From: Heliocidaris erythrogramma
Taxonomy: Eukaryota; Echinodermata; Echinoidea; Camarodonta; Echinometridae
NCBI GenBank assembly: GCA_025617745.1
Contig: CM046857.1
Coordinates: forward strand, 24,955,761 to 25,019,760
Direction of reading: 5' to 3'
Length of the DNA: 64,000 nucleotides
Shown here: positions 10,618 through 21,494 of the stretch, piece by piece
Layout: each line of letters opens with the position of its first letter
Position numbering within the stretch: the stretch's first letter is position 1
Program-made: the position numbers and the translations under genes
The notes under the pieces: model-generated
What the model was told of the DNA's origin: nothing
Database searches by the model: none
The model's input: the letters and a program-made list of their open reading frames with translations, nothing else

Positions 10618-10887
10618 ACAGTACGATTCGACCAGGGGTTCGGAACTGACCTTATCAATGTCTCAAGGACATGTTTCTCCGAAGTCTGCCCCAACTTGGC
10701 GGCGGACGAGATGGCCTGTGAGATGTCGAACCCGCCTCACCGCCGCTGCGTTCAGTGCTGCTCCGAACATATGTGTAACAGGCACGTCAACAGCAAGGCA
10801 TGCCCAGCTGGCATTGATTCCAAAATGGTGTCGTTCCACTGTGGCCTTGTGTTGTTTATATTCCTATTAATGACTGAACATGTTTAG
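10618..10887 (+). CDS. Ly6/uPAR-like protein, LU domain second half and GPI signal
   Basis: Acceptor CAACCTTACAG ends at 10617; the frame runs phase 0 to TAG at 10885-10887. It encodes the remaining cysteines (TCFSEVC, MACEM, RRCVQCCSEHMCN). CC-x4-CN near the end is the diagnostic closing motif of LU domains. The last twenty residues are mostly hydrophobic (FHCGLVLFIFLLMTEHV), as in a GPI-attachment signal or a membrane anchor. The whole protein is therefore a long Met-rich stalk or mucin-like region, then one LU domain, then an anchor. Ly6 proteins act as ligands or modulators at the cell surface; the specific role here is unknown. Confidence 0.8.
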   Translation, partial: TVRFDQGFGTDLINVSRTCFSEVCPNLAADEMACEMSNPPHRRCVQCCSEHMCNRHVNSKACPAGIDSKMVSFHCGLVLFIFLLMTEHV

Positions 10888-11515
10888 ATTTTACGTACTA
10901 GAGGAATTAGAGCTAAGTCCCAGACTCAGATGATACACTTCAGTCAAAATGATTCATTGATATCTCACTCAAATTAGTTGAAGAGGCCGAAATTTTGAGC
11001 GAAATTAGTCAATTAGATGTCTACAATTCATGTTCTGAGTCTTGTACTTAGATCTATTTCCTCTTAACGTCATGATAGCTCGAACGATCTAATATTGCCT
11101 AGCTGTAAACATCGCCCGGTTTACTCAGTTGAATTAGGTCAAAAGATTGCCTCATTATTATTCAAGCATCATGGACTTCAAGCCTTAAAACAAAAATAAA
11201 TGATTACTGATCACTTAGATCTAAGCTTCTTCCCCCCCTAAATCATTTGAGTAGTTCTATTTCATAAGCCAGTTCGTAATTACAATTGCGCATGTGCAGA
11301 TAAAGGTCAATTGTACCGAAGTACAACTGACCTTCATACGCTGTCATTTTTGTACACATCGACTACGGTACACATCACGATGCGCGCACCATCCTGTTAA
11401 ACAAGTTGCACGTCCACCAAAACGAATGCGCGGGCACGTACATAATTATTAGGGACATTTCAGGATAATACACAAGTATATTTTATTATATACCTCATAC
11501 ATAGATTCTTATTCA
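10888..11515. other. 3' flank of Ly6-like gene
   Basis: AT-rich non-coding sequence; an AATAAA at about 11194 could serve as the polyadenylation signal of the Ly6-like gene. No further exon seen. Confidence 0.35.
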
Positions 11516-11756
11516 CTGATTGGTCAAAACTATATCATATGACCATGTGGTGACATGGCACAAATATGGACTGCTCTGTAATCGGATGGCACCAGGGCAC
11601 CATCAACCTCATGAGCAGTCAATATGTCATGAGAGGGTCTGGTTAGAAAATATGGTCCCCGAGGTGACGCAAATCACGACTATTTTCATGAGGGGCGCAG
11701 CCCGGATGGAAAATGGTCGTCTTCACGTCACCGACGGAACCATAGTTTAACCAGAG
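11516..11756. mobile_element. Foldback element with 92-bp imperfect hairpin
   Basis: TTGGTCAAAACTAT near 11518 and ATAGTTTAACCA ending at 11754 are inverted ends. Inside, 11652-11743 folds on itself: ATGGTCCCCGAGGTGACG pairs with CGTCACCGACGGAACCAT around a GGGCGCAGCCC loop. No coding function is supported. Confidence 0.6.
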
Positions 11757-11759
11757 ACT

Positions 11760-13160
11760 CCAATGTAGCAGTATATATTTGGTTTATATCCGTCATCTTT
11801 GAACTAAAGTCTTCATCTAATCATCTACTTATATAGATCATCTGCACCGTAGGCCCATGGTATAGACCGCACACAAAAAATACACAAACAAGATTTGAAT
11901 AAGGGATGAATTTGCGCGGATAATCAAACGCGCAGATGAATGTCGTCACAATGAATGTGTGTGATGTCATACGTCCACTACTGCATACGTCTTATATCCG
12001 TCAATAGTTTCTATACACGGTTCGTGACGTCAGATCAGGGAAATGTAACTTACATTTCCCTGCTCAGTTGTTCCCCTCCATGGCAATTTGCCCATTTTGC
12101 ATGAGGCTGTAGAAAGTGTATTTTGTCACATGCACCCATTGGACTAATCAATATCGCAGATTCTTTTCATGGCGGATATAATTTGTACTGTGTACTAATT
12201 ACGTACTGGCTTATTACTTAAAACATAGATTATGCGCATCAATTTTGATTTTAAAAAATCTCATTATCATGTAAATATAGAATAATATCTACTTTTAATA
12301 ATTCATTCAATTTAAACTTACGCACGCAACTTCGAATACCATGTATAGTAAGTAATTAAATTTAGGTGTCTATCTAAATGGACGGCGGTCGATGGTACGT
12401 AATGCATTAAATTGCATTTATCAAGATAAATGCAATTTATTGACCTAATGCAATATATAAGGTAAATCTGTGCAGTTTTACAGTTTTGTCAGTACTCTAC
12501 AAGTGTCTTCAATCCCGTTCTAAAAAATGTTCAATAATAGGGCTGATTGCCACCTACCAACTTTCCTTGGTATGTTGAAGTTACTTTAAAATGTAAATTT
12601 GGTAAGAAATAAAAATATGGCGGATTATTTTTGTAATTGAAATATTTTAGAACGCTATTTATATATTTACATGTCTATTTCTCCAATTATTCATTTCGTT
12701 ATCTATTCATCAAAGGTGGGTAGTCCCATCCACGGAAATGAGGGCGTTCTTTAAAAGGGTATAATGAGGAAGTAGCATAATCTTTGCAGATTGATTCTCG
12801 TACTCGCTCTATTTCTCTTTCTCTCTTTATATCTCCTTTTTGACTATCCACTCGATTTGGAGGAGACAGGAAAGTGTGCCCCATGCCCCTGTAGCTACAC
12901 CACTGATACCACTATACAGGATGCCTTATAGGACTTTTTGATACACTTTTCTCTTGATATGTTGCCAACGCAATTACGTGCAATTTACAGCCATAAGGTA
13001 GTACATGTGTTTGATTATATACTAAAATATCAGACGATGAAATAGCAGGTATAGCTTACTTCGTTGTTATCGAGTTATAATATTGGTTTGTGTTGTTATA
13101 GTTTTGCTAGTATTTATAGTGGTTTTAGTAAGTTACTGTTAAGTCTTATTTTTTGTTATA
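11760..13160. other. Gene-free stretch
   Basis: AT-rich; holds a hairpin at about 12410-12442 (AAATTGCATTTATC / GATAAATGCAATTT) and, at 12884-12900, GTAGCTACACCACTGAT, a remnant end of the CAGTGGCG repeat family. No exon is supported. Confidence 0.45.
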
Positions 13161-13162
13161 AT

Positions 13163-13365
13163 TGTCATTATTGTTATCATTATCATTGTTACTGATATTG
13201 TTATAATAATAATAAGAATAATGATAATTATTATTATTATTATTGTTGTTGTTATCATTATTATTACTATAATTATTGTTTTTTTTAAATTTAAATTTAC
13301 TATTATTATTATTGTTGATATTATTATTATTGTCATCGTCATGTTCATCATCAACATTATGGTTT
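13163..13365. repeat. (ATT)n-type microsatellite
   Basis: ATT/GTT/ATC trinucleotide repeats over about 200 bp; the open frames on both strands are Ile-rich artefacts. Confidence 0.85.
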
Positions 13366-13369
13366 TATA

Positions 13370-14370
13370 TTATCCTTTTCATTGTTATTACGATATTACA
13401 GTAGTTTCGTAATTCGTGAAAGTTCTAATTGATTTTATCGTAATTATCGAACTTGTGATTATTATACTGTTATCAGATTGTGATCATTTCCTTTATCATT
13501 TCACCGTCAGTATCGCAATCGTCATTTTAACTGTCATAATTATGTTATATATTATATCTTGAGAATTGTTTACCTTATTTATTACAGATTTTTTCGACAT
13601 TTTCCACCTATTTATACCTAAAAACAATTAATTTCAACATATTCCAGCACTTTAAGTGTATTGTCTGCGATTGTTTCCCTGAAGAAAAGCGATATAAAGT
13701 ACTATTGCAACGGTAAATAGTTGCCGGTAAAATTACATAGTATTATATTTTATCATTAATTGTACAAGAAATCACAACAGCATCACTGACTTTCTTTGAA
13801 TATCTCCATACATGTAATTTATTATGTCATTCTTACGCCTGAACTTGCGAGGGAAACAACATTTTACGGAATCGCGCTAATCTCTTTTCTTATACATCAA
13901 ATTTGGGAGGATTAAGAAGTAAATTTTATATTCTTGTTATATTTAGCATATATTAGTATTTATTTAAGATATATTTATTCATTCTTTCTTCAAACTCCTT
14001 GTGCAATATATAGATAATGTTCATCGGTTGTGGTAGTCATTGATATGTCAAGCTTAAAAGCTTTTGCCAAGGTTAAACTTGAGCAGGCGAGCTTTCATTC
14101 ACTGGATTCTTCATGCAGATTCTTTGCTGTCTGCTTCCTGGAAATCACTGGTATTAGTGACAATATTCATACACCGATTTACCTTGTTTACTGAATATCT
14201 ATGTGTTGTACATGAATTTATTTTTTGTTTTGTTTTGTTGGCATATGTATTATTGAAATAATTGTGTGGTATATTTGTCATCACTTATTAGTTAAATTGG
14301 AATATTTGAAATATTATTTCACGCATCTGCTTTCATTGAGCAAAAGGTATAGTCTAGTCGGGAGAAGTAT
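13370..14370. other. AT-rich gene-free stretch
   Basis: No exon, inverted repeat or RNA gene that I can support. Confidence 0.4.
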
Positions 14371-14373
14371 AGT

Positions 14374-15002
14374 AGGGAAGATGGAGAATGAAAGAGGGAG
14401 ACTGCATATTTGAATAGGGGAAGAAAGAGGGTGATAGGAAGGTAGAGAGAGAGGGGGAGGGGAAGAGACCGGAAATGACTGAAAGAGAAAGAGAAAGAGA
14501 GAGAGAGAGAGATTATGGGAGAGACAAGAGAGAGGAAGAAAATTGATGTAAAATGGAGAATGAAAGAGAGAGAGAGAGAGAAATAAGGGGGAAATATAGA
14601 GCGAGGGGATAGGAAAGAGAGAGAGAGAGAGAAATAAGGGGAAACATGGAGGGGAGGGGAATGAGAGAGAGAGAGAGAGGGGGGGGGGGGGAGAACGAGG
14701 AGGGGAAGAGAGGGAAATGACTGACAGAGAAAAGGGAAGAGAGAGAGGAAGAGAATTGATGTAAAATGGAGAATGAAAGAGAGAGAGAAATAAGGGGAAA
14801 ACATAGAGAGATGTGAGGGGAATGAGAGGGAGAGAGAGAGAGAGGGGGAAATAAGGGGAAAACAGAGAGAGATGTGAGGGGAATGAGAGGGAGATAAGGG
14901 GAAAACAGAGGGGAGGGAATGAGAGAGAGAGAGATAAGGGGAAAACAGAGAGGGGAGGGGAATGAGAGAGAGATAAAGGAGAGAGAGAGAGAGGGGGGGG
15001 GG
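14374..15002. repeat. (GA)n satellite with a higher-order unit
   Basis: Purine-rich GAGAGA tracts broken by recurring phrases (GATGTAAAATGGAGAATGAA twice, AAATAAGGGGAAA six or more times, GGGGAATGAGAG). These give a higher-order repeat. Long Ser/Pro/Leu-rich minus-strand frames here are artefacts. Confidence 0.85.
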
Positions 15003-15537
15003 GGCACATGATATAAACTGTAATGTATTATATTACGGTATATGATACTAGACTTTCTCGTAAAAATGAACAGAATCCTAGTCATAAGCATTTGAACCTG
15101 ATTAAGAAAGTGTGACAAGGCGGTCCTGTAAAAAAAATGACTAGACAAATTTTTTTGGAGTGAAGAAGAAGAAGAAGAAGAAAGATGGGGAAGAAAGGTT
15201 GTAAAGACAGGACACAGCAGCACGAACAAAGTATTGTGACCACCTGTACGATGCAGCATGGCATGAATATTCATCCATATTCGTCCATATTGAAAAACTC
15301 ATTTGTATGTGCACGAAATCCAAAATTATTTACTCTTCTTACAACTCGTTTTTTATACAACAGGCAAGATCAAGGCAGAATAGAGTATAAGTATAACATG
15401 AGAAAGGGTTCCAACTTGTTCATTACACATGAGTTACGTGACAACAGTTTACATAACCAATCAATTTGAACTTTCTAAGTTAGTTTACTGTCTATATAAA
15501 CATCCAAACAGTTGGTAATTAAAAATACAACTTTCGT

Positions 15538-15900
15538 ATCTCAACCTTGTACAACATTAAAAGAATAGTACACATATATACATCATCATTGTACAAGTTT
15601 TTCTTATTCACAAGTCAATTAGGTTTTCCACTTTTGATATCAGCCTTGAAGCCGCATGGTTATTTATTTCAATATCTATAGATATTAAAAAATAAAAAAC
15701 TGATATACAAATATTATCAACTAAGTCAACATGTACATTCATCCTGCTTAGTTTATGCCCACTTTTCTGTTGCTCAGATGAAATCAAGATTAAAAACATA
15801 CATGGTATCCCAACCTTGTACAGCCTGGTATCATTAGCCTTGAAGCCATACGGGTATTTATCCTCAATATCTAAGTAAATTGATATATGAGAATGACGAA
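15538..15900. repeat. Diverged tandem duplication
   Basis: Bases from 15538 (TATCTCAACCTTGTACA) and from 15806 (TATCCCAACCTTGTACAG) share ATCA-GCCTTGAAGCC and TCAATATCTA blocks, offset about 268 bp. Non-coding. Confidence 0.5.
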
Positions 15901-16343
15901 ACTGACTCGATATATGTACATCACTGGTAACTCTTTCTTTTCCTCTGTAAAATGTAAAAACACCCCCAACAACGACAACAACTGATATCCATGTCTTAGA
16001 AAATGACAGGAATATGCTACCATATTCGTCAACTCGTTATAAATCTAATTAGCTTAAAATATTTTCCATCCAAAAGAGTAAGAGTCACAAATCAAAATCA
16101 GTGATTGGAAAGCAGGCGTATACTGTGCATAACACACATAGGGATCGGACTACATAATCAGTAAACTGAAAAACATTGTTTTGATCGTAAATATTCTTTC
16201 GACCGTTATTTCTTCGACCTCTAAAACCAACATAGTAAGTCACATTTTACACGAACTAAGCAGTTACAGTTATCCTTTTTTCAAGTGCAGATGTGAGAGA
16301 CAAACAAAGAAATAGAGAGAAAAAAGAAAGAAAGAGAAAGACA

Positions 16344-16389
16344 GAAGAAGAAGAAGAAGAAGAAGAAGAAGAAGAAGAAGAAGAAGAAG

Positions 16390-16425
<36 letters not shown>

Positions 16426-16433
16426 GAAAAAAA
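16344..16433. repeat. (GAA)n and (GA)n microsatellite
   Basis: Seventeen or so GAA units followed by AAAG and GA units. Produces poly-Glu (+) and poly-Leu (-) frames. Confidence 0.9.
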
Positions 16434-16913
16434 GTTCCATCAAGAACAATTCCATTTCAAAATGTTCTAATTTCAACTCAAGATTGTAAATATATGAATT
16501 TGGCGCCTATGACGAAGCGAAGGATCATTCTAATAGCATTTCAACAACATAGTGGTGGAATGCTCCATTCAATGAAAGCATGCATATCAGAATGGATATC
16601 AAATGGACAATTTTCAGTTCTGAAGATTTTAGCGCTTGAGAGGGGATTTTGAGAATATGTTTCAGGTTTCGACCTACGCCATCAGTTGTATACATCACTT
16701 GATCGTTTATTTTATGTTCGGTGCAGACTGTTTTCTGCAATTTACGAGTAATAGACATGGAAAGCTTGTCAAAATGCAACTAAAGAGACTTGAGAAATAT
16801 ACATGATATAGTCATTGTGTCAAGATTTAATAATGAGATTTATTTTCTTCGTGGTTAATGATGGAGAAAGAGAGAGAGACATTGTACATCGTATGGAAGG
16901 AAATGGGGGAGGG

Positions 16914-16915
16914 AG

Positions 16916-16949
<34 letters not shown>

Positions 16950-17105
16950 ATTTGACTAACGGGTACATTAAGTCGACACCTAACAATGCAGTTTATTCCG
17001 TCATAATAGCGACCCCTACATTAGGTAGACAGTTGGTACATTAGGTCGACAGTTGAACAAAGAAAAAGAACAAAAACTGTCCTCCTAATGTACCCATTAG
17101 TCGTT

Positions 17106-17142
<37 letters not shown>

Positions 17143-17182
17143 ATATATATACATTTATATACACACACACAGCACACACACA
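16914..17182. repeat. (TA)n / (TG)n / (CA)n microsatellites flanking a MITE
   Basis: (TA)n at 16916-16941 and at 17106-17124, the latter running into (GT)n, TATA and (CA)n. The two TA tracts border the foldback element at 16954-17102. Confidence 0.85.
16954..17102. mobile_element. TA-microsatellite-embedded MITE, copy 1
   Basis: GACTAACGGGTACATTA and TAATGTACCCATTAGTC are inverted ends 149 bp apart. It is bordered on both sides by TA repeats. Its interior (ACAGTTGGTACATTAGG ... AAAACTGTCC) is shared with the element at 24640-24740, which also sits in TA repeats. Confidence 0.75.
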
Positions 17183-17565
17183 CACCAACACACACACGTC
17201 TACATGGCTTTACTTCCGAGGACAAGTATTGTTCCTCTATTGTTCCTCGTCCTCGGACAGTCGACGGAATAAGGCATAAATTCATTGTTCGACGTTCGAG
17301 GACTATTGTCCGGCTTCCGAGGACCATTGTTCTCATGTTTTTTTTTTGTTCTCTGTCCGAAAATGTCCTCGGACATAATGCTAAACAAACGCACACACCC
17401 ACACACAAATATCTGAACACACATTGATTTGTGGGGAACTGTATTGTTTTCTCCTATTTTATTTTGTACCCCACAAACATGACGGAATAAAGGCCACCAT
17501 TGTGCTCTTTTGTTCTCTGTACCCCACAACTGCATGTTTGTAAGAGCACCCATACAAACACATAA

Positions 17566-17630
<65 letters not shown>

Positions 17631-17700
17631 GTACATATATATATATACATAGAGAGAGAGAGAGAGGGGGAGGGAGAGAGAGAGAGAGCGGGGGGGGGGG
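17566..17700. repeat. (TA)n, (GA)n and G-run compound microsatellite
   Basis: A long TA tract (about 17569-17625), CACACAGTACA, then (GA)n and a 12-base G run. Tyr/Ile-rich frames are artefacts. Confidence 0.9.
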
Positions 17701-17759
17701 GGGCATATAGTCCAAACATGGCGCCTTGCAAGGATGTGTGGGCGTAGAATTTATCAAGG

Positions 17760-18124
17760 AGGAGGATAATTAGAGTTCGGACACATGGTGGACGCGATTG
17801 AATATGACATCCTTGCCCGCGTGATGCAGAGACCTTGTCCTATTGCGCCTTAGCTAGAAATCACATTTCCTCCCTTTCTTCTCCAATTTCGTCCACTTTC
17901 TACTTCCTTTTGTTATCTTCCCTCTACTCTATAGCCAGTGTCTCTTTCTGTCTATCTCTCCCCTCCCTCCCATTCTCTTCCCTTCTCTCTTTCTGACTCT
18001 TGAATTTGGGGGTCTATCCATCTCTTCCATGTTATCTGTTTTATGCTTCCTTTATCCTCTGATCCATTTTGCGGGTCTTTATACCCCATTTCTCTTTTTT
18101 TATTCTCGCGTTTTTCGTATGCAA

Positions 18125-18167
<43 letters not shown>

Positions 18168-18360
18168 ACTACATCTCCGAGCAGAACTTTCTCCCGTCCT
18201 TGCTTTTTTATTCTTTCTTTCTCACCCACTCTCTTCCTCCCTCTTCCCTGTCTTTCTCACTTCCTCCCTCTTTATCTCCCTATTTTCTGGTTTTCTGTAA
18301 CACTCTTGCTGTCTCCAACATTTACTTTCTTTATTCATCGTAAAGCACAGAACGTTAATA
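17760..18360. other. Pyrimidine-rich stretch with (TA)n
   Basis: CT-rich sequence around a (TA)n tract at 18130-18162. No gene supported. Confidence 0.5.
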
Positions 18361-18799
18361 TCACACCACCACCTAACTGATTGCTTTTGTCATCTTTCCC
18401 TATAGATTCTTCCAGTATAATGTTCTCGATTAATACATGGGTGTCTAGTTGAAAGAAGGTCATCCTCCTCTCTGCATGGTTAGAAGCAAAGTGAAATCAC
18501 GATCACGTCATCTCAGCACTGCTGGAGATGAAACCAAAGTCTCGTATTCCTAATGGTGAACTAAATTAAAGCTGATTTGTTGGAACACGAGGTGCCAATC
18601 TTTATTTTCTAAATATTAATTTTTTTGTTATGTAACAAAATTCAGTCATGAAAAGAAAATAAGGAAACGATAACAATAATAACAACAAATCCATTCTTGT
18701 ATAGGGGTTCATCACCGGTATGCTTTATCAGCGCACCGTGCATTTCAAAGAATAAATCCTGCCTGGTACCCATTAAACATTTTAATGGAGATATCGAGA

Positions 18800-19145
18800 G
18801 ACACTAATTTGTAGATAAAATGCATTATCTAAGGACTATCCTTCTCTTATTTAAACATGTTTTAGCTATTTCACAATATCTGTCGGGGGCTGCCATATTC
18901 TCAAGCAAACTGCTTATAATGGCAGTCCTTCTTCCGCTAATGATTTTATATTTTATGAATTACAATAATTTGACAATTTATCATTTCGTGTTTGTTTTTG
19001 GAAAAAAATGATTGTTACATATACATGTACTTGTTTATTTATGATTCATTGTCAAATAGTACTCTTGAATTTTATTTTATTTTATATATGTTACCGAAAA
19101 ATGTTGTACTAATATGAATGCAGAAGAAAATAAATCAAATCAAAT
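18800..19145 (+). mobile_element. Probable LINE 3' end
   Basis: The run AATGCAGAAGAAAATAAATC followed by AAATCAAATCAAA (19115-19147) is the typical 3' tail of CR1-like LINEs. Upstream AT-rich text without a recognisable domain is probably the 3' untranslated part. Confidence 0.4.
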
Positions 19146-19147
19146 CA

Positions 19148-19215
19148 AAATATGCTTCGAGCAGAGATTCGAACCCTCAAGTGAATGAACCACTATACCA
19201 CAATGCTCCCACATC
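19148..19215 (-). repeat. tRNA-like SINE fragment
   Basis: On the minus strand GTGGTATAGTGGTTCA resembles an A box and GGGTTCGAATC a B box, with the anticodon arm shortened. This is a tRNA-derived SINE head rather than a working tRNA. A similar piece lies at 21408-21490. Confidence 0.5.
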
Positions 19216-19517
19216 ACCACGATTGATTTCATAATGACATGAGTTTTGTTTGTTCATTTATTTAGTACAGAAATTATGGTAAATACTTGCAGGGGTTGAC
19301 ACAAGCTTTAGAACATGCGCAAAGTTTGGAAATGCCATCATTAAATGATTAACGGATAAAATATAACGTGGGTTCTCATCATTAGACAATAAGATGGGAA
19401 TGAAAATATATTTATATATTCTTCTTCTGTATTTGTATGTTTATGATAATCCAAAATTGTGGATTTTAGTTCAATAAATTGATTTGATCTGATTTGATGG
19501 CTATCCTTTTTTTCGGC

Positions 19518-19554
19518 CGGGGGGGGGGGGGGGGGGGGGGGAGGAGGGGGGCGG
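19518..19554. repeat. G-run
   Basis: About 22 consecutive G, then a mixed GA tract and further G. Gives a poly-Pro frame on the minus strand. Confidence 0.85.
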
Positions 19555-20590
19555 TTTTTCATGAACGCATTTTCCATATTCCAGATATTTTATGAGTAGC
19601 ATAAAGTCATACAAGCAGAAAAAGATATACCATTACCATTGGAAATGTATGTTCGATCGAATAGGAAAGTTATCCGCCTCTACATCTCAGTGACATAATT
19701 TGAAACTGTCATATGTAAAGTGAGTGAACATTTCCAAAGTTCATCACTTTTCCTTTTTTTTCTTCATGATACACTTGGTTTTAATTAAAGTAAGCTTTTA
19801 GGCTAACAGGGTCGGAGATATTTCTTTTGTTTGTATGTTCAGTTTGGTATCCAACGACTTTCAGTAACATCAACCTTTCCCCCAGCGGTGGATCAAGAAT
19901 TTTGTGAGGGAAGGCGCACAATATTCTAAAAATTTGTTGACAATTAAACAAAAACAAAACAAACAAAAAAAGCTCATCAGCATTTTAGGTGTCTCACTTT
20001 TTAAAACCAGGGCAGGAGGCCCGGCCCATCCCCCGGATCCACCCCAGCCCCCCCCCCCAAAAAAAAAAGAAAGAAAAAAAAAAAAAACCAGAGAGAGAGA
20101 AAAAAAACATGTCCAAGAGTCTATTAAAATGCAGACGCCCTCAACAACAAAAACTATAAACGCAGATAGTTATTACACCAGATTGATAACCTTACATAAA
20201 TGCTTTCTCTTCTATGATATTTCTCCTTCTAAGGTGACAAAAAGTGATGTTGACACTTGCACTTAAACGTCATAATGCACTTTCTTGCAGTACAGAAGAA
20301 ATTTGGCGATGGGAAAGAGGGATGTTAAGTGCACATCGCAGGCTTTTTCAATAGTGATAAAATCACTAGGGGGAAAATCAAATCGTTTTATGCTACTCAT
20401 GCAAAAGACAGAAAAGACCCAAATGGGTAGTTTTATCGGGAAGGAAAACTGCCATCAGACCGGTACGACTGTTTTAGGAGGATGAGGGATTTGGGAGTCG
20501 TTTTGGAGAAATGGCAAAAAACACGGGATAGACATAATCACCTTTTCTTTTTGCGTCTGAATTGGAGATCGCCTACGTCTACTTATAGTA

Positions 20591-21035
20591 TACACTGCAA
20601 AAACCAGGGTGTTAATTCAACACCATCTCGGTATCAATATTGGGCTACACCAGCTAAGTGTTAAAACAACACGAGTCACTGTTAAAACAACGCCAGTTTG
20701 ATTCGAAACTGGTGTTGTATTTGAAGCACAAAAGTTGTATTTATCACAATATACATTTAAATGGAAACTGAAGATGTTATACCAAATGAGGCAACCTTTA
20801 GGACTGAGATATGCTGAAATTTAAAGTTTTTAATGTTGTTGGGAAACGGTTGTCTGTATGAATTATGTAGCTTTCTGTCCATTGCAAAAACCATGGTGTC
20901 AATTAAACACCATCTCGGTATCAATATGGGGCTGCACCAGAAAAGTGTTAAAACAACACCTGTTTCGAATCAAACTGGTGTTGTTTTAACACTTATCTGA
21001 CGTAGCCCCAATATTAAACTGGTGTTGTTTAAAGT
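20591..21035. mobile_element. Two related palindromic GTGTTAAAACAACACC elements
   Basis: Copies start at about 20594 and 20883 with TGCAAAAACCAxGGTGT and share CACCATCTCGGTATCAATAT. Each contains inverted GTGTTAAAACAACACC / GGTGTTGTTTTAACAC words. This is a foldback repeat duplicated about 289 bp apart. Confidence 0.6.
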
Positions 21036-21059
21036 CCTTTTGAGAAAATTAATAATTAA

Positions 21060-21328
21060 TAAATATGGTCCTATTTACCTAGGATAACCGTAATTAATAC
21101 TGATCTTCCTAAGGGCTCTATAACCATTATTAGCCCCATCATAGCCAGATTTTTACTATTTATTCTATTACAGAACAATGTTTTCCAATGTCTAAAGGAA
21201 CCAGACTCGATTAGCATTCATATCATTGTCTGGTTCCTTTATCCTTAACTCTATTGTACCTAAATGTGTATATCTTTGGTCATGCGTTTGTTTCTGTTAT
21301 TGGATAAATACATTTCAAGTTCAAGTTC
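21060..21328 (+). mobile_element. Possible LINE 3' tail
   Basis: Ends ATAAATACATTTCAAGTTC with a doubled CAAGTT unit, the look of a LINE 3' end. An internal stem pairs GGAACCAGAC with GTCTGGTTCC (21198 and 21229). No domain is readable. Confidence 0.35.
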
Positions 21329-21407
21329 ATTATAGCTGGGTCGAGACAAATAAAAAAAAAAAGGAAATAAAAAATTTATAAAGGTAAAAAAAAGCCCAAG
21401 GATGTAA

Positions 21408-21490
21408 GTAACGAGCTAGAATGGAACCCAGGACCCCTCTTAAGGGTGTCAAGAACTTTCTCCAATATACCACAGCGCTCCCACATTCTA
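21408..21490 (-). repeat. tRNA-like SINE fragment
   Basis: The minus strand shows GGGAGCGCTGTGGTATATTGG (A box region) and GGGTTCCATTC (B box) 40 bases apart, like the unit at 19148-19215. The anticodon arm is not tRNA-like, so a SINE is more likely. Confidence 0.5.
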
Positions 21491-21494
21491 TTGC

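Noticed and set aside
14314-15274. Long Ser/Pro/Leu-rich minus-strand frames
   Set aside because: They are translations of a (GA)n satellite with shifting frames.
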